From assembly GCA_937898415.1 (NCBI GenBank), contig CALDLA010000010.1, positions 1 to 64,000 of the forward strand: a DNA stretch of 64,000 nt. Direction: 5' to 3'. Each line of letters opens with the position of its first letter. Position 1 is the stretch's first letter. The translations under genes were made by a program, and so were the position numbers. The notes under the pieces are model-generated. The model did not search any database. It saw nothing but the letters and a program-made list of their open reading frames with translations, and was not told where the DNA came from. This DNA is from an uncultured Prevotellaceae bacterium (lineage in GTDB: Bacteria; Bacteroidota; Bacteroidia; Bacteroidales; Bacteroidaceae). Positions 1 through 8,499 of the stretch are shown in pieces.

Positions 1-202
1 TGTCCATAGCCACGCAGCGAACCGTATCCTCGCCGATGTGCTGCTGCACCTCGACGATGAGTTCGCTGCCGTTACCACGGTCAATCTTCAGGGCATCGTG
101 AATCCTTGGCAACACCTTTTCCGCCTCCAGTCCCTTGGTATCGAAGAAAACGTCGATAACAGGGCCGATAATCTGGGAAATGTGTCCAGTAATTTGTGCC
201 AT
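1..202 (-). CDS. atpD: F1Fo ATP synthase beta subunit, N-terminal part
   Basis: This is the catalytic nucleotide-binding subunit of the F1 sector of ATP synthase. Only the first 67 codons are present; the gene runs off the left edge. Reading from the ATG at 202 the protein begins MAQITGHISQIIGPVIDVFF, then shows VLPRIHDALKI and ELIVEVQQHIGEDTVRCVAMD-like sequence, which is the N-terminal beta-barrel domain of AtpD. In Bacteroidetes atpD commonly opens the atp operon, and a promoter (253-260) with a terminator of the preceding gene behind it fits that here. The Walker motifs lie outside the window. Confidence 0.93.
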   Translation of the reverse strand, partial: MAQITGHISQIIGPVIDVFFDTKGLEAEKVLPRIHDALKIDRGNGSELIVEVQQHIGEDTVRCVAMD

Positions 203-252
203 AAGCTGTTAATATTTAATGTTATAATTGTTTTAGTTTTTAAAACTGCCTA

Positions 253-260
253 CAAAGATA
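253..260 (-). promoter_or_regulatory. -7 promoter box for atpD
   Basis: The minus strand reads TATCTTTG, the Bacteroidetes -7 consensus TAnnTTTG, about 50 bases before the atpD start. A clear -33 TTTG at the usual distance is not obvious. Confidence 0.6.
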
Positions 261-267
261 GACAAAA

Positions 268-284
268 TTTCGCAAACTGCGAAA
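268..284 (-). terminator. hairpin terminator behind the small secreted gene
   Basis: Perfect 7-bp stem TTTCGCA/TGCGAAA with a 3-base loop. On the minus strand the stem is followed by TTTT, so it can end transcription of the gene at 362-757 just before the atpD promoter. A run of T also follows on the plus strand, so it may work both ways. Confidence 0.55.
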
Positions 285-361
285 GTTTTTGGAGAAATAA
301 TTCCAAAATCCGTCACTTTTTGCGAAACTCAGCACATCAGCCACCGTCGACGATGTGCCGA

Positions 362-757
362 TTACTTTCCGAAGAGTCCCTTGAAGAAGCCTCCGATGGA
401 CTTTCCCACACGACCGGTTGCCGCAGCAATGCTATCGCCTGTCACCTGAAGTCCGTCACCAATGCAGGTGCTACGATATTCAATCATGCGCTTGGTATAG
501 CGCCCCTTGATACGGTTATACTCCTCCACCTGGGGGTCGGTAAGGCGGGGCTTGATAGCACGGTAATGAGCAATGATGGTGTCCTGACGGATGACCAGTG
601 AGTCGACCACCTTCTTGTTCAGGAATGCCACATCGACAAACCGTCCGAACTCTCGACACTCTTTCATAAAACGAGCTGTGTCATTCTTCGCAGTCTGAGC
701 CTCCATCGTGCTGACAGCCAGCAGTGCGAGGCAAACGAAAACAATCTTTTTCATCAT
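362..757 (-). CDS. small secreted protein of unknown function
   Basis: A 131-residue protein with a signal peptide (MKKIVFVCLALLAVSTMEAQ, cleavage probably after the AQ motif near residue 21). The mature part is charged, contains no recognisable catalytic motif, and ends in a glycine/phenylalanine-rich tail (GRVGKSIGGFFKGLFGK) that could be amphipathic. It starts 29 bases after nadE on the same strand and is probably the last gene of that transcription unit, since a terminator hairpin follows at 268-284. The second Met is an equally good start. I do not recognise the family. Confidence 0.7.
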   Translation of the reverse strand: MMKKIVFVCLALLAVSTMEAQTAKNDTARFMKECREFGRFVDVAFLNKKVVDSLVIRQDTIIAHYRAIKPRLTDPQVEEYNRIKGRYTKRMIEYRSTCIGDGLQVTGDSIAAATGRVGKSIGGFFKGLFGK

Positions 758-786
758 TCTAATTTTCTTTATTCTGATTTAAACAA

Positions 787-2700
787 TTAACGTTCAACAT
801 CTTTCAGCCACAGAGCAGAGGAGGCGTCGCTGGGCATACGCCAGTCGCCGCGTGGCGACAGGCTCACACTTCCCACCTTGGGGCCGTCGGGCATGCAGGA
901 GCGCTTGAACTGCTGCGTAAAGAACCGCCGGCAGAAAGTTTGCAACCAGTGCTTGATGACCTCGTCGTCGTAGGTGCCATTGAAAGCCCGACGAGCCAGC
1001 ATGAATATCTTTGCAGGACGGAAGCCGAAGCGCAGGAAGTAGTAGAGGAAAAAGTCATGCAACTCGTAGGGGCCAACCAGGTCCTCGGTTTTCTGGCGTA
1101 TGTTTCCTTTTTCGTCGGCTGGGATCAGCTCGGGCGAGATGGGCGTATCGACAATGTCAAGCAGCACCTCTGTGGCCATCGTCTTGGCTATGTAGCTGAC
1201 CAGATAGCGTACCAATGTCTTGGGCACCCCGGCATTGACGCCATACATCGACATGTGGTCGCCGTTATAGGTGGCCCATCCAAGTGCGAGTTCCGACAGG
1301 TCGCCCGTGCCGACGACAATAGCATTCTCGCGGTTAGCCACATCCATCAGAATCTGGGTCCGTTCACGGGCTTGGGAATTCTCATAGGTGGTGTCGTGTA
1401 TCTTGGCATCATGGCCGATGTCCATAAAATGCTGTGTGACGGCCTTGGCAATGCTGATTTCACGGATGGTGACACCCAGTTGCTGCATCAGTTTGACGGC
1501 ATTGTCATGGGTGCGGTTGGTCGTGCCGAAGCCCGGCATGGTGATACCGATGATGCCCCGGCGGTCGAGTCCTAACTTGTCGAAAGCCTTGACTGTGACC
1601 AGCAGCGCCAGCGTGGAGTCAAGACCGCCGCTGATACCGATGACAGCCTTTGAACCATTGATATGGTAGAGGCGCTTGGCAAGTCCGGCCACCTGGATAT
1701 TGAGAATCTCCTCGCAGGTGGGTTGCATCTGGTCATCGGCAGGTATGAATGGATGAGGATTGACGGGACGCATCAGTTCAAAGTCGCGAGGCATCGTGGG
1801 TTTACAGGCAACATTGAACGGTGTACACTTGACTCGAGACTGAGCAGTGATAAAGGTGGAATTGGTCCGACGCTCCGTACGCAGACGTTCGATGTCAACC
1901 TGCATCATCTTGATTTGTGGCTGGAATGAGAAGCGCTCGCTCTCGCAGAGCAGATGGCCATTCTCGAGAATCATGGCATTGCCGCCATAGACTACATCCT
2001 GGGTAGACTCTCCAAAGCCGCAGCTGGCATAGACATAGCCACACATGGTACGGGCACTCTGCTGGCATAGCAGCTGGCGTAGGTACTGATGCTTGCCGAC
2101 GAGGTCGTCAGAGGCCGACAGGTTGAAGATGACGTCGGCTCCGGCCAGTGTCAAGCGGTTGGAAGGCGGCGTGGGAGCCCACACGTCCTCGCAGATTTCA
2201 ATACCGAAACGGGCACCGTCGCTGGTAGAGAAGATGACGGGGTCAGGCGTCACATGGACGGGGCTGCCTGCCAGATAGACATCCTGAGGCATCAGGTCCT
2301 GTGCCGAGGCAAACCACCGTTTCTCATAGAACTCGCCATAGTTGGGCAAATAGGTCTTAGGGACAATCCCAAGCAGCGTGCCACCCTGAATGACGGCTGC
2401 ACAGTTGTAGAGCAGCGAACCAATTTGTACGGGCAGACCGACGATGCAGACGACATCGAGCTTGCGGGTGAAATCGAGCAGCACCAGCAGACCTTCCTCA
2501 GCCTTGTCAATGAGCAGTTGCTCGCGGAACAAGTCCTGACAGGAATAGCCAGTCAGACATAGTTCCGGAAACACCATGATCTCGACGCCCTGGCCCTCAG
2601 CCTGGGCAATGAGGCTCTCCACCTGATTCACGTTATATTCGACATCAGCCACCTTCACGGCAGGAACGGCGGCTGCCACTTTCAAGAATCCGTATTTCAT
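787..2700 (-). CDS. nadE: glutamine-dependent NAD+ synthetase
   Basis: Last step of NAD biosynthesis: amidation of deamido-NAD+ using ammonia taken from glutamine. The N-terminal half (about residues 1-290) is a nitrilase-type glutaminase with the Glu in FPELCLTGYS, the Lys in PKTYLPNYGEFYEKR and the nucleophile Cys in FGIEICEDVW. The C-terminal half is the N-type ATP pyrophosphatase with the P-loop GISGGLDSTLALL (about residue 355) and the GTGDLSELALGWATYNGD motif. Length (637) is normal for the two-domain form. The start codon overlaps the stop of the DUF2027 gene by 4 bp (ATGA), so the two are translationally coupled. Confidence 0.95.
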   Translation of the reverse strand: MKYGFLKVAAAVPAVKVADVEYNVNQVESLIAQAEGQGVEIMVFPELCLTGYSCQDLFREQLLIDKAEEGLLVLLDFTRKLDVVCIVGLPVQIGSLLYNCAAVIQGGTLLGIVPKTYLPNYGEFYEKRWFASAQDLMPQDVYLAGSPVHVTPDPVIFSTSDGARFGIEICEDVWAPTPPSNRLTLAGADVIFNLSASDDLVGKHQYLRQLLCQQSARTMCGYVYASCGFGESTQDVVYGGNAMILENGHLLCESERFSFQPQIKMMQVDIERLRTERRTNSTFITAQSRVKCTPFNVACKPTMPRDFELMRPVNPHPFIPADDQMQPTCEEILNIQVAGLAKRLYHINGSKAVIGISGGLDSTLALLVTVKAFDKLGLDRRGIIGITMPGFGTTNRTHDNAVKLMQQLGVTIREISIAKAVTQHFMDIGHDAKIHDTTYENSQARERTQILMDVANRENAIVVGTGDLSELALGWATYNGDHMSMYGVNAGVPKTLVRYLVSYIAKTMATEVLLDIVDTPISPELIPADEKGNIRQKTEDLVGPYELHDFFLYYFLRFGFRPAKIFMLARRAFNGTYDDEVIKHWLQTFCRRFFTQQFKRSCMPDGPKVGSVSLSPRGDWRMPSDASSALWLKDVER

Positions 2701-3422
2701 AGCTTTACAAATTGACGGTCGTTTTCAATAATGGTATAAATGAGCGCCGGCTGTTCGAAGTAATCGTTCACTTCAAAAGTATGCAGCTTGTAGAATTTCA
2801 CGGGGTCGATGTTAATCAGAGCATCAACAACCGGTTTACGGAGGAAATGTTTTTCGCGCTTATAGGCCACCAACTGGATGCAAGAGTGTTCCAGTTCGTT
2901 CAACTGGTCACGGCCAAATTCCTCAAGAAACATTTTCGTATTGGGTTCAATCTCACCCGTGGAGCGGACATACCAACTGTTGCTCTCGGCTGTCATATAG
3001 ACGTAGCGAAGGTAATAGTTGCAGTCATTGACAATGTAGGATTCGAAGCGGGTATCAGACAACTCCTTGATGTCCATGGGTACGAAAGCTAAATAGGCAG
3101 ACAGTTTGTCACCACCACTGCGTTCAACGATAGGTGCCTTAAACGTCAAAGGCTTATCGGCAGGCTCTGTCTCTGGTTCTTCGTCCAGCGGTTCACTTTT
3201 CGCTTTCCCCTTCTCACTTTTCACTTTTCCCTTTTCACTTTTCACTTCCACCATGTGGCGGGTGTCATAGTCTTCCTCACCTATCACGACGACGTCAGCA
3301 GTACGCATGGGAACTTGGAAACCGTCTTCATCCTCGACAAGCACGATGTCCTTGCCCTGGAAACCAGCCACGCGGCCACCGCCGACTTCGCTCAAAAATC
3401 TTACTGTATCTCCTATCTTCAT
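2697..3422 (-). CDS. DUF2027 family protein, carrying a tandem-repeat insert
   Basis: A 241-residue cytoplasmic protein of the Bacteroidetes DUF2027 family. It opens with a small beta-barrel-like segment (MKIGDTVRFLSEVGGGRVAG), then a low-complexity linker at about residues 60-85 made of repeated KSEKGK units, then the main domain (LSAYLAFVPMDIKELSDTRF). Family members often carry a C-terminal Smr domain; none is visible here, the protein ends shortly after the main domain. The linker is encoded by copies of a short AAAAGTGAAAAGTG-like DNA repeat (about 3195-3250). Function is not established; the 4-bp overlap with nadE only shows cotranscription. Confidence 0.75.
   Translation of the reverse strand: MKIGDTVRFLSEVGGGRVAGFQGKDIVLVEDEDGFQVPMRTADVVVIGEEDYDTRHMVEVKSEKGKVKSEKGKAKSEPLDEEPETEPADKPLTFKAPIVERSGGDKLSAYLAFVPMDIKELSDTRFESYIVNDCNYYLRYVYMTAESNSWYVRSTGEIEPNTKMFLEEFGRDQLNELEHSCIQLVAYKREKHFLRKPVVDALINIDPVKFYKLHTFEVNDYFEQPALIYTIIENDRQFVKL
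3195..3250. repeat. short tandem repeat inside the DUF2027 gene
   Basis: About six copies of CTTTTCAC/CTTTTCCC on the plus strand, read in frame as Lys-Ser-Glu-Lys-Gly units. It replaces what would be an inter-domain linker and is one of several simple repeats found in or near genes across this window. Confidence 0.7.
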
Positions 3423-3454
3423 TTCTTCGATTGTTATTATTAATTAAGGTATGA

Positions 3455-4291
3455 TTAATTCTGATGATACGCTACCAACCCGTCAATGGGATTCTTCATG
3501 ATACGTCCCAACGTCAGTCCTTCGGCTAAAGCCGCCTCGTGCAGACAGTCATCATATGAACAAGCTATACTGCCGACAAAGCCCACCAGAAGATCGGGTC
3601 GCTGATAACGCAGGACATTGCGCCGGAAAAAATCACGGAAATTGTCGATCACTAATTGGTGTACCTGAGGCAACTCGGTGTGACGACGGATAAAGGGTGA
3701 CAGCGATGCCAAGAAACGATTTGCCATTGGCTGACGATAGACACGTGCTATAACATCATCCATGCTCATATTCATATCGTTTTGAAACTCAACAACTAAT
3801 GCATCAGGCATAAAGCCTTTATAGAGCGCGTTCAGAAAGCGTACTCCCAACACGGCCCCACTGCCCTCGTCGCCTAAGATGTAGCCAAGCGGAGGTATGT
3901 TGGACACCACCCGCCGACCATCGTACAGGCATGAATTGGAACCAGTTCCCAAGATGCAGGCAATGCCCTCGTCGGCACCACAGACAGCCCTGGCGGCTCC
4001 TAACAAATCACCGTGTACTTTGATGGCCGACACCCCTGGCAAGATAGAGCGGAGAGCTTGCTGCATGAGCGGTTCCAGTTCGGGTCGGACACCACTGCCA
4101 TAGAAGAACACATCGAATGACGGGAGATTCGGGAGCTGCGGCAACAATTCTTGGCGAAGGATGGACTTAATGTCATCCTCCGACTGGTGAAAGGGGTTCA
4201 ATCCCTGCGTCTGAAAGCGGCCTCTGACGGCTGCTTCATCGGTCAACACCCAGTCTGTTTTCGTGCTACCACTGTCTGCAATGAGTTTCAT
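3455..4291 (-). CDS. BadF/BadG-type ATPase, probable N-acetylglucosamine kinase
   Basis: Sugar kinase of the ASKHA fold. The phosphate-1 motif LIADSGSTKTDWVL sits at the very N-terminus, the phosphate-2 region has ILGTGSNSCLYDG, and GDEGSGAVLG follows, as in N-acetylglucosamine kinases. The substrate is inferred from the family and not proven. I place the start at 4291 because the longer reading (to 4330) adds a hydrophobic tail that covers the promoter box at 4298-4305, and the motif then begins at residue 5 as usual. It is the first gene of a minus-strand unit with DUF2027, nadE and the small secreted gene. Confidence 0.8.
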   Translation of the reverse strand: MKLIADSGSTKTDWVLTDEAAVRGRFQTQGLNPFHQSEDDIKSILRQELLPQLPNLPSFDVFFYGSGVRPELEPLMQQALRSILPGVSAIKVHGDLLGAARAVCGADEGIACILGTGSNSCLYDGRRVVSNIPPLGYILGDEGSGAVLGVRFLNALYKGFMPDALVVEFQNDMNMSMDDVIARVYRQPMANRFLASLSPFIRRHTELPQVHQLVIDNFRDFFRRNVLRYQRPDLLVGFVGSIACSYDDCLHEAALAEGLTLGRIMKNPIDGLVAYHQN

Positions 4292-4297
4292 CGGGCA

Positions 4298-4305
4298 CAA
4301 AAGTA
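4298..4305 (-). promoter_or_regulatory. -7 promoter box for the sugar-kinase operon
   Basis: The minus strand reads TACTTTTG (TAnnTTTG) seven bases before the ATG at 4291, implying a very short leader. It is back to back with the promoter at 4336-4366. Confidence 0.5.
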
Positions 4306-4335
4306 CGCAAATTAAATTAAAAAACGGCATTTTGC

Positions 4336-4366
4336 TTTGATATTTTTACATTTTTGTTTATCTTTG
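4336..4366 (+). promoter_or_regulatory. promoter for the MscS-family gene
   Basis: A TTTG at 4336-4339 and TATCTTTG at 4359-4366 are 19 bp apart, the standard Bacteroidetes arrangement. The start codon follows 19 bases later. Confidence 0.75.
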
Positions 4367-4385
4367 CCTGCCAAAACAGTAATAA

Positions 4386-6728
4386 ATGAAGATGAAAAGA
4401 CTACTTTTTACGCTGGCTTTAATCTTCCTCGGCCTTACGCAAGCAGAGGCAGTTCTGAAGGAGCGCGACCTGGAACAGACCCTGGAGATACTCAGGGTCG
4501 AGTTAACCGAATACCACCGGAACCTGTCGGAAATGACCGCAGAGCGGAAAAAACAGAACGAGGCCATCATCAACCAGTTGGTGGAGACCATGAAGCAGAG
4601 CAACCAGAACCAGCTGATGCTCTACTCGCAGAAACATAACTATGTGTTCGACCTGACGTATGCCTGTCATCAGGCTACCGAGCAATACAACAATTTCAAA
4701 CGTTCACAGATTCCGTTCAAGAAATACCTGGCATCAATCGAAGACGAGATTGCCAAGTATGACAGCCTGATTTACAGCCTGAAAACCATCCCGGAGAACA
4801 TGCTGGGCGAACGTCCGAAAGTGAACCGTAACGTCTGTCTGACGCTGGCAACGAATATCAGGAACACGCTGACGGAGAGCCGCGACCAGATAACGGACTA
4901 CATTGAGTTCTACGAGACAACGGAAAACAGGCTGCGCAACCTGAATGACTATGCTAACAAACGCTACAACGACATTCAGACAAACATTTTCAAGAACGGC
5001 GGAAAAAACTACTTCTCGATTCTGAAGGGACTGAAGCCCAACCTGCGTCAGACGAGGGAGACGGTAGAGGGCAAGTACAAGTCGACGACCAAGGAGTCAC
5101 AATGGGATAGTAGCGTCATTTTCGGCCTGTTCGGCATCATCGCAGTCTATGTGGCCATTGCCATTATCCTGAACCTGCTGATCTTCCGGTTCCTGATGCC
5201 AAAACGGTTGCGCACAGAGGAGTTCCTTCAGAAGCGTACCTGTATCATCCTGGCCACGACGACCATTACATTTGCAGTGATCATGGGCGTGCTACGTGCC
5301 ACGTTAGAACAGAATTTCTTCATCATGGCCAGCGACCTGCTCATTGAATATGCCTGGCTGTTGGGCGTTATTCTCATTTCGCTACTATTACGCGTCGACG
5401 GCACTCAGATAAAGAGTGCCTTCCATATCTATGCACCGCTTATCATCATCGGCTTCATTGTCATCGCCTTCCGAATCATCCTGATACCCAACGAACTGGT
5501 CAACCTGCTCTTCCCGCTCATCCTGCTGGTCTGCTCGCTATGGCAGTGGAATGTCATCAAGCACCACAACCGCAATGTTCCACGGTCAGATATGTTATAC
5601 ACCTATATATCACTGACGGTGTTCCTTGTCTCGGTCTTCCTATCGTGGTCGGGCTATACCCTGCTCAGTGTGCAGGTGCTGATATGGTGGATTATGCAGT
5701 TGACGTGTATCCTGACCATCACTTGTGTCAGACAGTACATCCACCGCTATGGCAGCCGTCACGGACTGGAGGATGCCCCCATCACCCAAAGCTGGTTCTA
5801 CAAGCTGCTCTACACCGTGGCACTGCCCGTCATGGGAGTTCTCTCGGTCATGATCAGCATCTACTGGGCAGCCGAAATCTTCAACCTCAGCGACCTGTGC
5901 ATGCAACTGTTCAAGCGCAAGTTCATTGACACGGCCAACCTGAGTCTCAGCATCACGAAACTGACGATGGTCATCTGCCTATGGTTCTTCTTTCGCTATG
6001 TCAGCAACACCATATTGGAATTCCTGCGGCTGCACTACCAGCAACAAGACCCCACCACGGCACAGAGCCGTGAGGTGATGGGACGTAACGTCATACAGGT
6101 ATTGGTGTGGGGCATCTGGCTACTCCTGTCGCTCAGCATCCTGAACATCAGTGTCACATGGCTGGTAGCCATCTCAGGCGGTCTGTCAACAGGTATCGGT
6201 TTTGCCTCGAAAGACATCATCGAGAACATCTACTACGGAGCCTCGCTCATGGCAGGCCGTGTGAAGGTGGGCGACTGGATTGAGGTGGACGGCACCATGG
6301 GAAAAGTGACCAGTATCAGCTATACGTCAACGGTCGTTGAGTCGCTGGCAGGCGAGATCATCACTTTCCAGAACTCACAGTTGTTCACCAAGAACTACAA
6401 GAACCTGACCAAGAATCACGGCTACGTGCTGGCCGTTGTACCGTTCGGCGTAGCCTATGGCTCAAATCTGAAAAAGGTAACGGAGGTGGTCGAGGAAGCT
6501 GTCAACAACTTGCATCACCAGTGGATGGATCCCGAGAAGCGCATAAAAGCCGTGGTCAGCCAGATGAATGATTCCAGCATTGACTTCAAGCTGTTTGTAT
6601 GGGCCGATGCGCCCAAGAAGTCGTATGTCATCAGTGACGTCCTGAAATGTGTCTATGACACCCTGACGGCCAATGGCATCGAGATTCCGTTCCCGCAACG
6701 CGACATACACATTATTAATAATTCTTAA
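4386..6728 (+). CDS. large mechanosensitive channel of the MscS family
   Basis: A 780-residue inner-membrane protein. A signal peptide (MKMKRLLFTLALIFLGLTQAEA) is followed by a roughly 210-residue, coiled-coil-rich periplasmic region, then about ten membrane helices from residue 240 on, and a C-terminal MscS domain. The MscS pore helix and beta domain are seen in GGLSTGIGFASKDIIENIYYG and VKVGDWIEVDGTMGKV, followed by the C-terminal alpha/beta domain. The layout resembles MscK/YbdG-like large channels that release solutes on hypo-osmotic shock. It has its own promoter and its terminator-free 3' end lies 44 bases before kdsA. Confidence 0.88.
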   Translation: MKMKRLLFTLALIFLGLTQAEAVLKERDLEQTLEILRVELTEYHRNLSEMTAERKKQNEAIINQLVETMKQSNQNQLMLYSQKHNYVFDLTYACHQATEQYNNFKRSQIPFKKYLASIEDEIAKYDSLIYSLKTIPENMLGERPKVNRNVCLTLATNIRNTLTESRDQITDYIEFYETTENRLRNLNDYANKRYNDIQTNIFKNGGKNYFSILKGLKPNLRQTRETVEGKYKSTTKESQWDSSVIFGLFGIIAVYVAIAIILNLLIFRFLMPKRLRTEEFLQKRTCIILATTTITFAVIMGVLRATLEQNFFIMASDLLIEYAWLLGVILISLLLRVDGTQIKSAFHIYAPLIIIGFIVIAFRIILIPNELVNLLFPLILLVCSLWQWNVIKHHNRNVPRSDMLYTYISLTVFLVSVFLSWSGYTLLSVQVLIWWIMQLTCILTITCVRQYIHRYGSRHGLEDAPITQSWFYKLLYTVALPVMGVLSVMISIYWAAEIFNLSDLCMQLFKRKFIDTANLSLSITKLTMVICLWFFFRYVSNTILEFLRLHYQQQDPTTAQSREVMGRNVIQVLVWGIWLLLSLSILNISVTWLVAISGGLSTGIGFASKDIIENIYYGASLMAGRVKVGDWIEVDGTMGKVTSISYTSTVVESLAGEIITFQNSQLFTKNYKNLTKNHGYVLAVVPFGVAYGSNLKKVTEVVEEAVNNLHHQWMDPEKRIKAVVSQMNDSSIDFKLFVWADAPKKSYVISDVLKCVYDTLTANGIEIPFPQRDIHIINNS

Positions 6729-6755
6729 TTATTAGTTACTTATAACAAAAAATTG

Positions 6756-6763
6756 TATCTTTG
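6756..6763 (+). promoter_or_regulatory. -7 promoter box for kdsA-kdsD
   Basis: TATCTTTG nine bases before the kdsA ATG at 6773, with a TTAG at 6732-6735 as a weak -33 element. It shows that the upstream in-frame ATG at 6761 lies inside the promoter and is not the start. Confidence 0.65.
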
Positions 6764-6772
6764 CACTTTGAT

Positions 6773-7531
6773 ATGAAAAATATAAAACTGATAGCCGGTC
6801 CCTGTGTGATTGAATCTGCCGAACTGCTTGACACCGTAGCCCAGGAGTTAGTGCGGATCAATGGTGCATTGGGTACAGACATCATCTTCAAAGCATCCTT
6901 TGACAAAGCCAACCGGACTTCCATCCACTCATTCAGGGGTCCTGGATTGGAACGGGGGTTACAAATGTTGAGCGATGTCAAGTCGAAATACGGCCTGCGG
7001 CTGTTGACCGACATCCACGAGAGCTGGCAAGCAGCACCCGTCGGCCAAGTATGCGATGTCATTCAAATACCGGCATTTCTCTGCAGACAGACGGATTTGC
7101 TCGTAGCTGCTGCCAAGACGGGAAGGACGGTGAACATCAAGAAAGCACAGTTCCTGAGTGGAGCCGACATGAAGTACCCCGTAGAAAAGGCCCGCGAGGC
7201 GGGTGCAACCGACGTCTGGCTGACGGAACGCGGCAACATGATGGGCTATAACAATCTGGTCGTGGACTTCCGTAACATCCCGGATATGCTGGAACTGGTG
7301 CCGACAGTCATCATGGACTGTACCCACTCCGTGCAACGTCCAGGCGGCAGTAACGGCAAGACGGGCGGCGACCGCCGCTTCGTGCCCCAAATGGCACTGG
7401 CAGCCAAGGCCTTCGGAGCCACAGGATGGTTCTTCGAAGTCCACCCCGACCCCGACAACGGAAAAAGCGATGCAGCCAACATGCTGGAGCTTAATAAATT
7501 AGAAGCATTGATTAAAGAAATAATCGCATAA
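6773..7531 (+). CDS. kdsA: 3-deoxy-8-phosphooctulonate (KDO-8-P) synthase
   Basis: Condenses arabinose-5-phosphate with phosphoenolpyruvate to give KDO-8-phosphate, the precursor of the inner lipopolysaccharide core. Family hallmarks are IAGPCVIES near the N-terminus, FKASFDKANRTSIHSFRGPG, DIHE, the conserved KKAQF/SGADMKYPVEKA segment, DCTHSVQRPGG and FFEVHPDPDNGKSD near the end. Length (252 residues from 6773) is somewhat short but typical for Bacteroidetes. The next gene, 5 bases on, makes the substrate arabinose-5-phosphate, so the pair forms a compact pathway unit. Confidence 0.95.
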   Translation: MKNIKLIAGPCVIESAELLDTVAQELVRINGALGTDIIFKASFDKANRTSIHSFRGPGLERGLQMLSDVKSKYGLRLLTDIHESWQAAPVGQVCDVIQIPAFLCRQTDLLVAAAKTGRTVNIKKAQFLSGADMKYPVEKAREAGATDVWLTERGNMMGYNNLVVDFRNIPDMLELVPTVIMDCTHSVQRPGGSNGKTGGDRRFVPQMALAAKAFGATGWFFEVHPDPDNGKSDAANMLELNKLEALIKEIIA

Positions 7532-7536
7532 CAGAT

Positions 7537-8484
7537 ATGACGGTCAGAGAGTACGGCATACAATGTATCAAGGACGAGGCAGAAGCCCTGCTGGAGCTGA
7601 TACCCATGATGGACGAGCAGTTTGACCGCGCTGTCGAACTGATGTACAGGTGTCACGGAAAGATTATTGTCACTGGCGTCGGAAAGAGCGGTCATGTGGG
7701 TGCCAAGATAGCAGCCACTCTCTCGTCGACGGGTACGCCCTCGTTCTTCATCAACCCGCTGGACGTGTTCCATGGTGACCTGGGCGTGATGACCAGCGAC
7801 GACGTGGTGCTAGCCATCTCCAACTCAGGACAAACGGACGAACTGCTCAGGTTCATTCCGCTGGTATTACAGATGGAGATTCCCATCGTTGCCATGAGCG
7901 GCAACCCCGAATCGCTGTTAGCCAAATATGCCGACTGCCACCTGAACGTCAGCGTACGCCATGAGGCCGACCCCATGGACCTGGCTCCTACCAGCAGTTC
8001 CATTGCCCAGATGGCCATGGGTGACGCACTGGCCGTAGCCCTCATCAAGAAGCGCAACTTCAAGCCTCAAGACTTTGCTCAATTCCATCCCGGCGGCGAA
8101 CTGGGTAAACGCCTGCTGACAACCGCTCAGGACGTGATGCGGACGGTGGACATGCCCATCATCTCGCCCGAGATGCATCTGGGCGAAGCCATCATCCACG
8201 TCAGCAAGGGAAAGCTCGGACTGGGCATTGCCGAGGTGGATGGTAAGGTCGTCGGTCTTATCACCGATGGCGATATCCGCAGGGCGATGGAAAAGTGGAA
8301 GGCAGAGTTCTTCAATCGTACCGTTGCCGACATCATGACTGTCACGCCCAAGACCGTCCATCCGCAGATGAAGATCTCAGAGATTCAGCGAATCATGAAC
8401 AAGTTTAAAATCCATAGCGTATTAGTGGTTGACAACTCCCACAAACTGCTTGGCGTGGTAGACCACTACTCATGCATGATATAA
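7537..8484 (+). CDS. kdsD: arabinose-5-phosphate isomerase (SIS + CBS)
   Basis: Converts ribulose-5-phosphate to arabinose-5-phosphate for KDO synthesis. The N-terminal SIS domain contains VTGVGKSGHVGAKIAATLSS and SNSGQTDELL; the C-terminal half has two CBS domains, with AQDVMRTVDMPIIS and ADIMTVTPKTVHP marking them. The FHPGGELGKRLL motif of the KpsF/GutQ/KdsD family is present. Length 315 is normal. It follows kdsA by 5 bases and is followed by the regulator gene after 15 bases, so all three may share a transcript. Confidence 0.93.
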   Translation: MTVREYGIQCIKDEAEALLELIPMMDEQFDRAVELMYRCHGKIIVTGVGKSGHVGAKIAATLSSTGTPSFFINPLDVFHGDLGVMTSDDVVLAISNSGQTDELLRFIPLVLQMEIPIVAMSGNPESLLAKYADCHLNVSVRHEADPMDLAPTSSSIAQMAMGDALAVALIKKRNFKPQDFAQFHPGGELGKRLLTTAQDVMRTVDMPIISPEMHLGEAIIHVSKGKLGLGIAEVDGKVVGLITDGDIRRAMEKWKAEFFNRTVADIMTVTPKTVHPQMKISEIQRIMNKFKIHSVLVVDNSHKLLGVVDHYSCMI

Positions 8485-8499
8485 TAATAAGGAAGAAGG

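Noticed and set aside
332..358. Hairpin GCACATC/GATGTGC as terminator of the small secreted gene
   Set aside because: No run of T follows on the minus strand; the hairpin at 268-284 fits better.
940..1575. Long plus-strand open frame opposite nadE
   Set aside because: It is the antisense shadow of a well-conserved gene and its translation has no recognisable domain.
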